DNA of 64,000 nt, taken from NCBI GenBank assembly GCA_029237695.1, contig CM055271.1:80177488-80241487 (forward strand), given 5' to 3'. This document shows positions 1-11,095 of this stretch, one piece after another. The position numbers were made by a program, and so were the translations under genes. The stretch's first letter is position 1; each line of letters starts with the position of its first letter. A model generated the notes under the pieces. It was not told the origin of the DNA. It did not search any database and was given only the letters and a program-made list of their open reading frames with translations. Source of the DNA: Conchocele bisecta. Its lineage: Eukaryota; Mollusca; Bivalvia; Lucinida; Thyasiridae.

Positions 1-12
1 AGTACTTTCATT

Positions 13-111
13 ATATCAAGTTTATCAGACAAGGCTAGGAACCGCGTAGGAATTCTGAGGTTCGCCGAGTAATTTCTACCGTTTCCGAGCCGAGCCTGAT
101 AAACTTGATAT
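13..111. repeat. Small foldback element
   Basis: The 16-bp arm ATATCAAGTTTATCAG (13-28) reappears inverted at 96-111 as CTGATAAACTTGATAT, enclosing about 67 bp. This is a hairpin or short MITE-like structure with no coding potential. The following stretch to about 360 shows nothing recognisable. Confidence 0.7.
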
Positions 112-359
112 CAAAAGACAGTAACCTGGTATTCTATTTATCAGGTAGCGTGTTATCATGGTTATACTCGAACCTGACGACACATGATGTCGTTATATAT
201 GTAGAGAGAGCGGACGAGTTTACGTTGCGTCATTACACTGATGTCATTCGGTAACGTCACGTGATGTCATCCGACCAATGGAACGTCAGTTTTCACTTCG
301 TTGTAACCTGGATGTTTGTAGCAGGTCAATGCCTGTTACAGTAGCACTTTTCTGCTCAA

Positions 360-790
360 AAATTATTTGCTTATACTAATATCGTATACATATCGTAATC
401 GTATAGTATTGGTATATTTAATGAGAATATCGTATGATCATATAATATTGGTATGTTTGTACCGTATCATCGTATAGTACAAACGTACTATACGAATATT
501 ATACAAACATACGATATCCGTTCGTATATACGATATATCCGTACGGATATGGTATGATGAATACACTATAATCTGGTATGTTTGTACGATACAAACGTAC
601 CAGAATTATACACATGTATACAAATCGTATAAACGTACGATTTGAACGGTATATCTATACGATATTGGTTGGTATGTGTGGTACAAACATACCGTACGTT
701 TATATTATATGCATATCGTATAGAAAACATATCGTATTGGTATAGTATACGTATAGTATTGGTATAGTACGTATAGTTGACCTGCAGAAA
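360..790. repeat. AT-rich degenerate palindromic tract
   Basis: The tract is built of variants of short self-complementary words (ATCGTATA, GTATAGTATTGGTAT, GTACGATAC, AAACGTACCA) repeated irregularly on both strands. There is no fixed period. An 89-codon open frame across it simply translates the repeats (Tyr/Ile rich) and is not taken as a gene. Confidence 0.6.
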
Positions 791-1536
791 AGCGCTACTG
801 TACGTACTATCAATTCTCATTGGAACACAATGCAACGCAAGACGCGAATAGTATACAAGTATCGCCTTGTTGTGAGGTTAATACGTAGTTTTATCGACCA
901 GATAAACGTAATATTGACCGAAGACGAAGTCCGAGATCGATATCACTTTTATCGGGTCGATAAAATCACGTATTGACCGATACGACACGGCGATAATTGT
1001 ATTATTATCAATAATAAAGCATCACTATCCATATACACTGCGAACATTACGATTAATCTTGATTTACGCCATTTGGGCGCAATTCATAATCATCATGATT
1101 AGCGACGTTGCTGGTGAAGAGCATGATATGGTTGGCAACGTCATGAATTTTAATGACATCAAAGAGACTGTAGCCAATCCACAAAGTCACTGTGCATTTA
1201 TGTAGAATATTACGTAACCAGCATCTGACCAATCGCAGACACGGATATTTCTCGATTGGTACTAATTTTCCATTTCCATATTGACGTCTCGTGACTTTAT
1301 ATTGGTCTATGCCGGAACTACGCTTCAAGTCGCAAAATAGTTCCTTCTAAATCACCACTAATATTTTTATTTTATTAAAAGTTTGTATATTTTTTGAAGC
1401 GCATAAACATTGCGAATAGTGTACGTATATACTACAAAAGATTATTTGATTTGTACATGTATGTGGATATAATTATGCCACTAGTTCCGTGATATTGCGC
1501 TACTAACGTCAACTATTGGCAAACTTAGCACAGGCT
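791..1536. other. No gene; fragment of dispersed repeat
   Basis: No coding signal is seen. About 1050-1210 resembles 13290-13420 (both contain a block like TTTACG..CGCAATT..GCAACGTTG..CGTCATG), so it is a decayed copy of the foldback repeat described at 13093-13351. Confidence 0.5.
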
Positions 1537-3014
1537 GTAGTGTACAATAAGGCGGAGAATTGTTAATTCGTGGCGGTAGTGTACAATACTGCGGAGAATT
1601 GTTAATTCGTGGCGGTAGTGTTCTATACTGCGGAGAATTGTTAATTTGTGGCGGTAGTGTACAATACTGCGGATAATTGTTAATTCGTGGCGGTAGTGTA
1701 CAATCCTGCGGAGAATTGTTAATTCGTGGCGGTAGTGTACAATCCTGCGGAGAATTGTTAATTCGTGGCGGTAGTGTTCTATACTGCGGAGAATTGTTAA
1801 TTCGTGGCGGTAGTGTACAATACTGCGGAGAATTGTTAATTCGTGGCGGTAGTGTACAATACTGCGGAGAATTGTTAATTCGTGGCGGTAGTGTACAATA
1901 CTGCGGAGAATTGTCAATTCGTGGCGGTAGTGTTCTATACTGCGGAGAATTGTTAATTCATGGTGGTAGTGTTCTATACTGCGGATAATTGTTAATTCGT
2001 GGCGGTAGTGTTCTACACTGCGGAGAATTGTTAATTCGTGGCGGTAGTGAACAATATTGCGGATAATTGTTAATTCATGGTGGTAGTGTTCTATACTGCG
2101 GAGAATTGTTAATTCGTGGCGGTAGTGTTCTATACTGTGGAGAATTGTTAATTCGTGGCGGTAGTGTTCTATACTGCGGAGAATTGTTAATTCATGGTGG
2201 TAGTGTTCTATACTGCGGATAATTGTTAATTCGTGGCGGTAGTGTACAATACGGCGGAGAATTGTTAATTCGTGGCGGTAGTGTACAATACTGCGGAGAA
2301 TTGTTAATTCGTGGCGGTAGTGTTCTATACTGCGGAGAATTGTTAATTCATGGTGGTAGTGTTCTATGCTGCGGATAATTGTTAATTCGTGGCGGTAGTG
2401 TTCTATACTGCGGAGAATTGTTAATTCGTGGCGGTAGTGTACAATATTGCGGATAATTGTTAATTCATGGTGGTAGTGTTCTATACTGCGGAGAATTGTT
2501 AATTCGTGGCGGTAGTGTTCTACACTGTGGATAATTGTTAATTCGTGGCGGTAGTGTTCTATACTGCGGAGAATTGTTAATTCATGGTGGTAGTGTTCTA
2601 TACTGCGGATAATTGTTAATTCGTGGCAGTAGTGTTCTATACTGCGGAGAATTGTTAATTCGGGGCGGTAGTGTACAATACTGCGGAGAATCGTTAATTC
2701 GTGGCGGTAGTGTTCTATACTGCGGAGAATTGTTAGTTCATGGTGGTAGTGTTCTATACTGCGGAGAATTGTTAATTCGTGGCGGTAGTGTTCTATATGG
2801 CGGAGAATTGTTAATTCGTGGCGGTAGTGTACAATACGGCGGAGAATTGTTAATTCGTGGCGGTAGTGTTCTATACTGCGGAGAATTGTTAATTCGTGGT
2901 GATAGTGTACAATACTGCGGAGAATTGTTAATTCGTGGCGGTAGTGTTCTATACTGCGGATAATTGTTAATTCATGGCGGTAGTATACAATACTGCGGAT
3001 AATTGTTAATTCGT
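1537..3014. repeat. Minisatellite A, 39-bp unit, about 38 copies
   Basis: The unit contains GAATTGTTAATTCGTGGCGG then TAGTGTACAATACTGCGGA, repeated head to tail. Two main unit types differ at the core (GTGTACAATAC or GTGTTCTATAC), with further variants such as TTCATGGTGG and GCGGATAATTG. They occur in mixed order, indicating repeated local duplications. Because 39 is a multiple of 3, frames stay open on both strands: 529 codons on the - strand repeating 13-residue HELTILRSIEHYR, and 103 and 116 codons on the + strand repeating ELLIRGGSVQYCG. No signal peptide, splice context or promoter supports translation, so I call it non-coding. Confidence 0.95.
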
Positions 3015-3236
3015 GGGAACGAATTGCTATATCGTGGGAATTAATTGTTAATTCGAGGGAACGAATTGCTATATCGTGGGAATGAATTGTTAAATTGAGG
3101 GAACGAATTGTCATTTCGTGGGACCGAATTGTTAAATGGAGGGAACGAATTGTTATATCGTGGGAACGAATTGTTAATTCGAGGGAACGATTTGTTAACT
3201 TTAGGGAACCAATTATTATTTCGTGGGAACGAATTA
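3015..3236. repeat. 21-bp degenerate tandem array
   Basis: About ten copies of a unit like TATCGTGGGAACGAATTGTTA run directly on from minisatellite A. The part GAATTGTTAATTCG is shared with the 39-bp unit, suggesting a common origin. Related 21-bp units occur at 7836-7985 and 8355-8475. The array ends exactly where the truncated sulfotransferase exon begins. Confidence 0.85.
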
Positions 3237-3248
3237 ATAAAAGATCAA

Positions 3249-3422
3249 TGATCTAGGAAATGTGCAAATCCAAACGTCGTCATCTCGAACCTTCATTTTC
3301 TTTATCTGTTCCAACTCCGTGCAATATTCCCATAAAACTACACTACCATACGTTTTACCCGACCACGCCCTGAATCCGCTCCAGAACGTGTTGCCATTAT
3401 AACTAACCAAATATACGTACAC
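3249..3422 (-). pseudogene. Sulfotransferase first-exon fragment
   Basis: The - strand reads about 58 residues ending YCTELEQIKKMKVRDDDVW then ICTFPRS. This is the N-terminal part of a cytosolic sulfotransferase, up to the start of the PAPS-binding loop (family consensus RxDDVWIxTYPKSGTTW). It aligns with the exon at 35184-35338 (CTELEEINNLKIRDNDVWIC). The frame stays open, but the first codon available at 3422 is GTG, so no proper start is seen. The expected G|GT donor after the Ser codon is missing: sequence passes straight into the 21-bp array. It is therefore a truncated exon 1 of a paralogue, with no further exons within the 3.2 kb left in the window. Confidence 0.75.
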
Positions 3423-4100
3423 CCTCTTTTAATGGGTCAGATATTTAACCTTCATGTACTATAATGTCCGGCTACTTCGCTTATCTCAGCAAAAGAAACA
3501 TATGTTACAGCATCGCATGCGAACCGTCTCTCATTCTATTAACTAAATACAGTAAACACGGGTTAAGTTCGTTAACTGGTTAACATTCCGAATATTTCGC
3601 TTATTTATTTTTCAGCAAAAACATATGTTGTTGCTACTCGGAGAGAGAGACGGTTCAAACTAGTTGTAACGACATACATGTATATTTTCGTGAACGAATA
3701 AGGAGATAGAGTGAATGTTCTGAAAATGTTCATCATAGACCGCTGTACCTGGCGATAATCCGGAGTGTTCATTTGTAATAGGATCTAACAAACCCGGACT
3801 TATGTACAACATATCAAACCCGTGTATATACTAGGTAGGTTTCTTAACCCTTTACCACTAAATATTTGATACGGACTCCTCAGTGATGACATTAGACTAA
3901 TACATTATCAGGAAGAGGCATTCTTTGAAGGAAACATCAAAGCGATTGGGAAGACACTGTAGACCCTGATGAGCTGGCTCGCTACAAGTATAGTGTTTGC
4001 GAATGTTTGCGAGTTAAAATGGTTACTTGTTTAATTGTCATATTTATTCAGAATCTCGTTACAAGTACAATATTACAATCAGTGTTGGTCATGATCAAAT
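3423..4100. other. No gene seen
   Basis: Intergenic sequence. Two blocks (about 3490-3540 and 3600-3660) share CATATGTT followed by an inverted or direct GAACCGTCTCTC or GAGAGACGGTTC. This resembles the foldback core at 9490-9560, so it is probably a decayed copy of that repeat. Nothing else is recognised. Confidence 0.4.
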
Positions 4101-7100
4101 ATAGTGGGTCTACACTGGTTGCTAAGTCGTTATCCGGATAGAGTGGGTCTAAACTGGTTGCTAAGACATTATACCGGTAGAGTGTGTCTACACTGGTTGC
4201 TAAGTTATTATCCCGGTAGAGTGGGTATACACTGGTTGCTAAGCCATTATCGTGGTAGGGTGGGTCTACAGTGGTTGCTAAGCCATTATCGTGGTAGAGT
4301 GGGTCTACACTGGTTGCTAAGTCATTATCCCGGTAGAGTGGGTCTACACTGGTTGCTAAGTCATTATCCCGGTAGAGTGGGTCTACACTGGTTGCTAAGT
4401 CATTATCCCGGTAGAGTCGGTCTACACTGGTTGCTACGTCATTATCCCGGTAGAGTGGGTCTACACTGGTTGCGAAGTCAATATCCCGGTAGAGTGGCTC
4501 TACACTGGTTGCTAAGTTATTATCCCGATAGAGTGGGTCTACACTTGATGCTAAGTCATTATCCCGGTAGAGTGGGTCTACACTGGTTGCTAAGTCATTA
4601 TACCGGTAGAGTGGCTCTACACTGGTTGATAAGTAATTATCCGGGTAGAGTGGGTCTACACTGGTTGCTAAGTCATTATCCCAGTACAGTGGGTCTACAC
4701 TGGTTGCTAAGTTATTATCAGAGTAGAGTGGATCTACACTGGTTGCTAAGTTAGAGTGGATCTACACTGGTTGCTAAGTCATTATACCAGTAGAGTGGGT
4801 CTACACTGGTTGCTAAGTCAATATCAGGGTAGAGTGGGTCTGCACTGGTTGCTAAGTCATTATCCCGGTAGAATGGGTCTACACTGGTTACTAAGTTATT
4901 ATCCGAGTAGAGTGGGTCTGCACTGGTTGCTAAGTCATTATACCGGTAGAGTGGGTCTAAACTGGTTGCTAAGTCATTATCCCGGTAGAGTGGGTCCACA
5001 CTGGTTACTAAGTCATTATCCGAGTAGAGTGGGTCTACACTGGTTGCTAAGTCATTATACCGGTAGAGTGGGTCTACACTGCTTGCTAAGTCATTATACC
5101 GGTAGAGTGGGTATGCACTGGTTGCTAAGTCATTATCCCGGTAGAGTGGGTCTACACTGGTTGCTAAGTCATTATACCGGTAGAGTGGGTATGCACTGGT
5201 TGCTAAGAAATTATCCGGGTAGAGTGGGTCTACACTGCTTGCTAAGTCATTATACCGGTAGAGTGGGTATGCACTGGTGCTAAGTCATTATCCCGGTTAG
5301 AGTGGGTCTACATGGTTGCTAAGTCATATACCGGTAGAGTGGGTCTACACTGGTTGCTAAGTCATTATACCGGTAGAGTGGGTATGCACTGGTTGCTAAG
5401 TCATTATACCGGTAGAGTGGGTCTACACTGGTTGCTAAGTCATTATCCCGGTAGAGTGGGTCTACACTGCTTGCTAAGTCATTATACCGGTAGAGTGGGT
5501 ATGCACTGGTTGCTAAGTCATTATCCCGGTAGAGTGGGTCTACACTGGTTGCTAAGTCATTATACCGGTAGAGTGGGTCTACACTGGTTGCTAAGTCATT
5601 ATCCCGGTAGAGTGGGTCTACACTAGTTGGTAAGTCATTATCCTGGTACAGTGGCTCTACACTGGCTGCTAAGTCATTATCCCGGTAGAGTGGATCTACA
5701 CTGTTTGCTAAGTCATTATCCCGGTAGAGTGGGTCTGCACTGGTTGCTAAGTCATTATCCCCGTAGAGTGGGTCTACACCGGTTGCTAAGTCATTATCCC
5801 GGTAGAGTGGATCTACACTGTTTGCTAAGTCATTATCCCGGTAGAGTGGGTCTACACTGGTTGCTAAGTCATTATCCCGGTAGAGTGTGCCTACACTGGT
5901 TGCTAAGTCATTATACCGGTAGAGTGGGTCTACACTGGTTGCGAAGTCATTATCCCGGTAGAGTGGGTCTACACTGGTTGCTAAGTCATTATACCGGTAG
6001 AGTGGGTCTACACTGGTTGCGAAGTCATTATCCCGGTAGAGTGGGTCTACACTGGTTGCTAAGTCATTATCCCGGTAGAGTGGGTCTACACTGGTTGCTA
6101 AGTCATTATCCCGGTAGAGTGGCTCTACACTGGTTGTGAAGTCATTATCCCGGTAGAGTGGCTCTACACTGGTTGCTAAGTCATTATCCCGGTACAGTGA
6201 TACTACACTGGTTGCTAAGGCATTATCCGGGTAGAGTGGATCGACACTGGTTGGTAAGTCATTATCCCGGTAGAGTGGGTCTACACTGGTTGCTAACTCA
6301 TTATCCCGGTAGAGTGGCTCTACACTGGTTGCTAAGTCATTATCCCGGTAGAGTGGCTCTACACTGGTTGCGAAGTCATTATCCCGGTACAGTGGGACTA
6401 CACTGGTTGCTAAGTCATTATACCGGTACAGTGATAATACACTGGTTGCTAAGCCATTATACCGGTACAGTGATACTACACTGGTTGCTAAGGCATTATC
6501 CGGGTAGAGTGGATCGACACTGGTTGCTAAGTCATTATCCCGGTAGAGTGGCTCTACACTGGTTGTGAAGTCATTATCCCGGTAGAGTGGCTCTACACTG
6601 GTTGCTAAGTCATTATCCCGGTACAGTGGGACTACACTGGTTGCTAAGTCATTATACCGGTACAGTGATACTACACTGGTTGCTAAGGCATTATACCGGT
6701 AGAGTGGGTCTACACTGGTTGCTAAGCCATTATACCGGTACAGTGATACTACACTGGTTGCTAAGGCATTATCCGGGTAGAGTGGATCGACACTGGTTGC
6801 TAAGTCATTATACCGGTAGAGTGGGTCTACACTGGTTGCTAAGCCATTATCCCGGTAGAGTGATTCTACACTGGTTGCTAAGTCATTATCCCGGTACAGT
6901 GGGACTACACTGGTTGCTATTTCATTATCCTGGTACAGTGATACTACACTGGTTGCTAAGGCATTATCCGGGTAGAGTGGATCGAAACTGGTTGCTAAGT
7001 CATTATACCGGTAGAGTGGGTCTACACTGGTTGCTAAGCCATTATCCCGGTAGAGTGGTTCTACACTGGTTGCTAAGTCATTATCCAGGTACAGTGGGAC

Positions 7101-7336
7101 TACACTGGTTGCTAAGTCATTATCCGTGTAGAGTGGGTCTACACAGGTTACTAAGTCATTATACCGGTAGAGTGGGTCTACACTGGTTGCTAAGCCATTA
7201 TCCCGGTAGAGTGGTTCTACACTGGTTGCTAAGTCATTATCCAGGTACAGTGGGACTACACTGGTTGCTAAGCCATTATCCGTGTAGAGTGGGTCTACAC
7301 AGGTTACTAAGTCATTATACCGGTAGGGCGTGTCTG
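4101..7336. repeat. Minisatellite B, 39-bp unit, about 83 copies
   Basis: The unit is GTAGAGTGGGTCTACACTGG followed by TTGCTAAGTCATTATCCCG. It has the same 39-bp period as minisatellite A but an unrelated sequence. Variants include GGATCGAC, GATACTAC, TACCGGTA and GGTATGCAC. Higher-order duplications are clear near the right end: the four-unit block 7022-7177 is repeated at 7178-7333. The CAGTGATACTACACTGG variant recurs at 195 and 78 bp spacing (5 and 2 units). The + frame reads 13-residue HWLLSHYPGRVGL over most of the array. It is broken by a partial unit near 4745, indels near 5275-5330 and TGA codons near 6135 and 6564, so a protein is unlikely. Confidence 0.95.
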
Positions 7337-7835
7337 AAATATGGTGGGATACACGGGTTATGATTATTATTCAGCCTCACGGTCTGACTACTGGCTGACA
7401 TTTGTGACTATGATTGTAGAAATGAGGCTTATGGGATTTCTCACCAGTCCTGATCCAGATATTTGCGCACAATGCGGCGTGTTAAGGATCTACATTATAC
7501 AGTGTATACATTAACATGTAGCGTTTGTTGGAGGCAGGCTACATGTAGGTGTTTCACAGACTGAATGGCGATCAATACAGATCCTGATCCGGATGCACTG
7601 TCTGGTCTCAATTTACACTGCTCGCAAATTTCATAAGCCCCATTTTTCAGTCACAACCACATTCCTGATCACGAGACTACAGTTGTAGCTCGGCTTACTT
7701 CTCCAGCTCAGATAGAGTACTCCAGCATAGATCAATCAAACACGCCTCATTATCGTTCTCCAAGTCGATCACCTACTGATCGTATCAATAATCTACGGAG
7801 CCCCGCAGGGGACGTAGATTTCTTTTTTTCATTGA
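7337..7835. mobile_element. Decayed MITE (CTTATGGGATTT family), no gene
   Basis: Around 7395-7660 lie the recognisable ends of a dispersed family seen again at about 15830, 19010, 25815, 32200, 37060, 52390 and 63310. A tract like GTGACTGGAGAAATGGGGCT followed by TATGGGATTT faces an inverted AAATCCCATAAGCCCCATTT. Internal parts carry short TCTGATCAGGATCTGCACT-like motifs. No coding region. Confidence 0.55.
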
Positions 7836-7985
7836 TTCGTTCCCCCCACGAATTAACAATTCGTTCCCACTGGAACGAATTGTTAATTCGTGGGAACGAA
7901 TTTTTATATCGTGGGAATGAATTGTTAATTCGAGGGAACTAATTGTTAAATTGAGGGAACGAATTGTTATTTCGTGGGAACGAAT
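7836..7985. repeat. 21-bp array with inverted head
   Basis: This is the same GTGGGAACGAATTGTTAATTCG type as at 3015-3236. The first roughly 35 bp are inverted (ATTCGTTCC...CACGAATTAACAATTCG) relative to the following direct copies, giving a short hairpin. The two 21-bp arrays bracket the 39-bp satellites from outside. Confidence 0.8.
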
Positions 7986-8119
7986 TAATATAAAAAAATC
8001 CATGTACCCTGCAGGGCTCTGTAATAATCACAAACTATCGACTTAAAACATATATTTTGTATATGATGGTTTATTTATATTTCCTATTTTGCACATCCTG
8101 TGGCGTATTATCATTCTGT

Positions 8120-8265
8120 GCCCGGTTGTTCAAAACATCCGTTAGTTTAACGGACTGTTAAATCCTTAACTGAATGGTTAAACTCTCTGTTTTAACAGAG
8201 ATTTTAGCCATTCAGTTAAGTATTTAACAGTCCGTTAAGCTAACTGATGTTTTGAACAACCGGGC
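8120..8265. mobile_element. Palindromic MITE, 146 bp
   Basis: It is a near-perfect foldback. The left end GCCCGGTTGTTCAAAACATC is matched by the right end GATGTTTTGAACAACCGGGC, and inner blocks (TTAACGGACTGTTAA, TAACTGAATGGTTAAA) are also mirrored. It is non-coding and typical of non-autonomous DNA transposons. Confidence 0.9.
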
Positions 8266-8354
8266 CCTGAAAGTTTGGACATAGCGCAATACTGTTGGAT
8301 TTGCGAGTTTGACCCGTACATGTACGATACCGCAAACTATATTTCTCAAAAACG

Positions 8355-8475
8355 TGCCACGACATAGCATAACGTTCCCACGACATAGCATCTCGTTCCC
8401 ACGACATAATATATCATTCCCATGATATAGCATCTTGCTTCGAAGGAGTTACTCATCTTGTTCCCACGACATAGT
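8355..8475. repeat. 21-bp array, about five degenerate copies
   Basis: Units like GTTCCCACGACATAGCATCTC repeat. They are the reverse orientation of the GTGGGAAC-type unit at 3015-3236. A single stray unit (ATGTCGTGGGAATGAGATAT) lies near 9070. Confidence 0.7.
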
Positions 8476-8527
8476 CAACCAATCAAACGGTAGCATCATT
8501 GACATTCAAGGTGGTGGAGAAATAGAG

Positions 8528-8990
8528 AATAGTAGGTTAGTGTCGTGAATGGGAAAAATATGTGGCAAGGCTTAGGAAACGGGATGGTCGAGGCTCTGCC
8601 GAGGTTAGTGCCGTGAATGGGAAAACATATCTGACAAGGCTTAGGAAACGGGATGGGCGAGGCTCTGCCGAGGTTAGTGCCGTGAATGGGAAACATATCT
8701 AAGAAGGCTGAGGAAACGGGATGGACGAGGCTCTGCGGCAGAGCCTCGCCCATCCAGTTTCCTAAGCATTGTCATACTATTCTATTTATCCCGTCAACAC
8801 CTACACATAGCGTTAAAATGCAAAAAATAACCCCAGCCGCATCCTCAAAATCGGAGAATAGACTAGTATGACAACCGCATATATTCGTACGCAGTGATTA
8901 GGTGGTATTGACAGGATATGAAACATTCTTCATGACACCGTGTTTAAGGGCACATACGCACTGTGTTGACGGGATACATATCTGTATGTT
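8528..8990. mobile_element. Foldback DNA element with 68-bp triplicated arm
   Basis: Three direct 68-bp copies (GTTAGTGCCGTGAATGGG ... GAGGCTCTGCCGAG) at about 8532-8735 are followed by the inverted arm GCAGAGCCTCGCCCATCC. A body then continues to about 8990. The body (CCCCAGCCGCATC, CGCACTGTGTTGACGG) matches the inverted element at 54290-54546. Arm triplication is seen only in this copy. Confidence 0.8.
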
Positions 8991-9464
8991 ATTGATTGAT
9001 TACGTTGCTCGAACGGAGATGTTATTTCCTGCGAACTTGAACTAAATGTTACCTCGTGGTACATTAGTAACTGGATGGTATGTCGTGGGAATGAGATATA
9101 CACGTATTTGCGCATGCCCCTTTTAAAGTGACTGTCTCAGATGATGTCTTAGATATCCAAAAGGTCATTCGCTTCATACACAGTAAATTTTCAATCGGTC
9201 GCTCTATTTTATTGGATCAAATTCTAAAAAATATGCGCTATATTGAAGTATAGCATTTCAGAAACTGTGATAAACATGTGGGATAACTTGGCTTGGCACA
9301 CTTTTGCAGTTTCGCTGTACAATTACAAGGAAAATTTGCGAAATATCTGTGTTGTTTCTGCTTTGAAATGCATGTGTGGATCCAGGCGGAGGCGTGTCCG
9401 GCGCACGCCCACTCTAACATTGGTCGATTTTAGATTTTACCACAGTTTTTACGTGGGAAGATCC

Positions 9465-10120
9465 GATCATTTCCTTATTTCTCACACAAAGTGTATATTG
9501 TTACCACTCAGTTGAACCATCTGGTCGAGACGGTTCAACTGAGTGGTAGCAACATATACTTTTAATGACAATTAAGAAAACATGGAGAAAATGATCTGAA
9601 TTGTAGGAAAGTTGACGATCATACAATGTATCTGTCTCATTTGAAATTCACGCCCTCTAGACATAAATTCTGGATCTGCCCCTGAAATGATCATGCTAAA
9701 CGACATTTAGAAATAAGTGTCCATTATTCTCGCTAAAGTAATGAATTTAAATAAACTAAATTAGTAACCGAGACCCGTACGCAGTTAGGTTAGGGGGGGG
9801 GGGGGGGTGTGCGTTATCGACGGCGCAAAGGGCTAAACATTTTTTATTTTTTATTTGCATATCCACGGACAGACCAGGGCAGATTAACCCTTTCACCCCT
9901 AAGTAACTGGAATGGATTTTGATATGTTAATGAAAATTACTTGCAAAACGTGCAGATCTGTTAAAGTGCTGATGAGACGGCTCGTCAGGAGCCGGCTCAT
10001 CTGGATATACACTTTTTTCCAATACCACTATACAGGCCTGTGGTGTGAAAGGGTTAAGGGGGGGGGGCGCACCCGTCCCACACCGTCTGCGTACGGCCTT
10101 GTAACCATTGATAACAAAAT
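9465..10120. repeat. Composite dispersed repeat, copy 1
   Basis: It starts with a foldback core (ACTCAGTTGAACC ... GGTTCAACTGAGT, about 9508-9545), followed by a tract with ACCCGTACGCAG, a G17 run (about 9787-9806), GTGCGTTATCGA and the palindrome-like GATGAGACGGCTCGTCAGGA. The same order is found at 15905-16500 and, in part, at 37270-37640. No coding potential. Confidence 0.75.
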
Positions 10121-10664
10121 GATTACACTACTTAGGAATAACTAGCGTTAACATTTATTTCACCAATTGCCCATTTTTTACAGGTGACTTACATATAAAT
10201 GTACACTTATGTTCACAAATACGATACAAATCTAAAATGAAACTAGTTTTGCTAATCTATGTAACGTTGTTGTCACCACCATCTGAGTTGCACCTCGTCT
10301 GGAACCTCTCTAAGACGAACAACGTAGTAGTTTTACAGTCATACCTTATCGGCACACAACAGATCGTATAGTGGAATTAGCCTACACCATAGAGTCCCGG
10401 TGTGGCACCCGTGCCTGGACTACAAACGGCGCCCCAAGGCGACCCAGCGTGGGTCCAACCTTACAATCAACCCAACCTGAGTGTATATCGCTAAGCGAGC
10501 AATTGGTACACTCCCTGTCCATCCCCAGCAGACGGCCTTACATATGACATTGTAACCAAAGCATCGGCTTTCAACCAGCTACAACAATCATTATGTACAA
10601 ACACGTTTGCCACACCGATATGAACCCTCAGGAACATGCCATATCCTTACATCTGTTTCATCAC

Positions 10665-10971
10665 GACGGCACTGGCTCGATGACCTTGCATGTCTTCTCC
10701 CAAGAAGGGGAGAAAGGAAGCAGGTGGATACTGAGGAAACCGGCCTCAGGGGGGCTAGCTCTTATTAGAATAGTCCCCCCCTGGTTCTTTAAGAATCCTT
10801 CAAATCTGATACACAGGGCCGCCGTTTAACGTCCCCATCCGAAAGGACTAGTAGAGCAGGAAATACAAAGTATCTCAGAAATACTGACGACTATGTACTG
10901 AACCCTGAATCGAACCCGGGTCACCAGCGTGGCAGTCCGACGGTGTTACCCCTAGGCCACGGTCTGCTCTA
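10665..10971 (-). mobile_element. tRNA-Gly-derived SINE-like insertion
   Basis: About 307 bp are present here but absent at the same point in the duplicate (near 35071), where the flanks TTTCATCAC and TTCTAGGCAT are almost joined. The element reads on the - strand: a tRNA-like head at 10970-10900, then an unrelated body to 10665. No target-site duplication was obvious by eye. Confidence 0.7.
10900..10970 (-). tRNA. tRNA-Gly(GCC)-like sequence (SINE head)
   Basis: The - strand has an A-box-like TGGCCTAGGGGTA, an anticodon-loop region CTGCCAC with GCC anticodon, and a B-box-like GGGTTCGATTC. The acceptor stem does not pair well and the sequence runs on into a repeat body, so it is a tRNA-derived Pol III head and not a working tRNA gene. 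Confidence 0.6.
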
Positions 10972-11095
10972 TTTCTAGGCATATTTCAGACCCAGTGCCT
11001 TTAAACTACCATAGTAATCACTGATACGTTTAATTGGATGGTTGCAAGTAGACTAATCATTTGTGCCATACACTTGAGCATAGTGGCAAGCCGAG

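Noticed and set aside
4104..7363. Series of + strand open frames repeating HWLLSHYPGRVGL as a repetitive protein
   Set aside because: Frames are broken by indels and TGA codons inside the same array, start wherever a Met variant occurs, and are explained by the 39-bp period.
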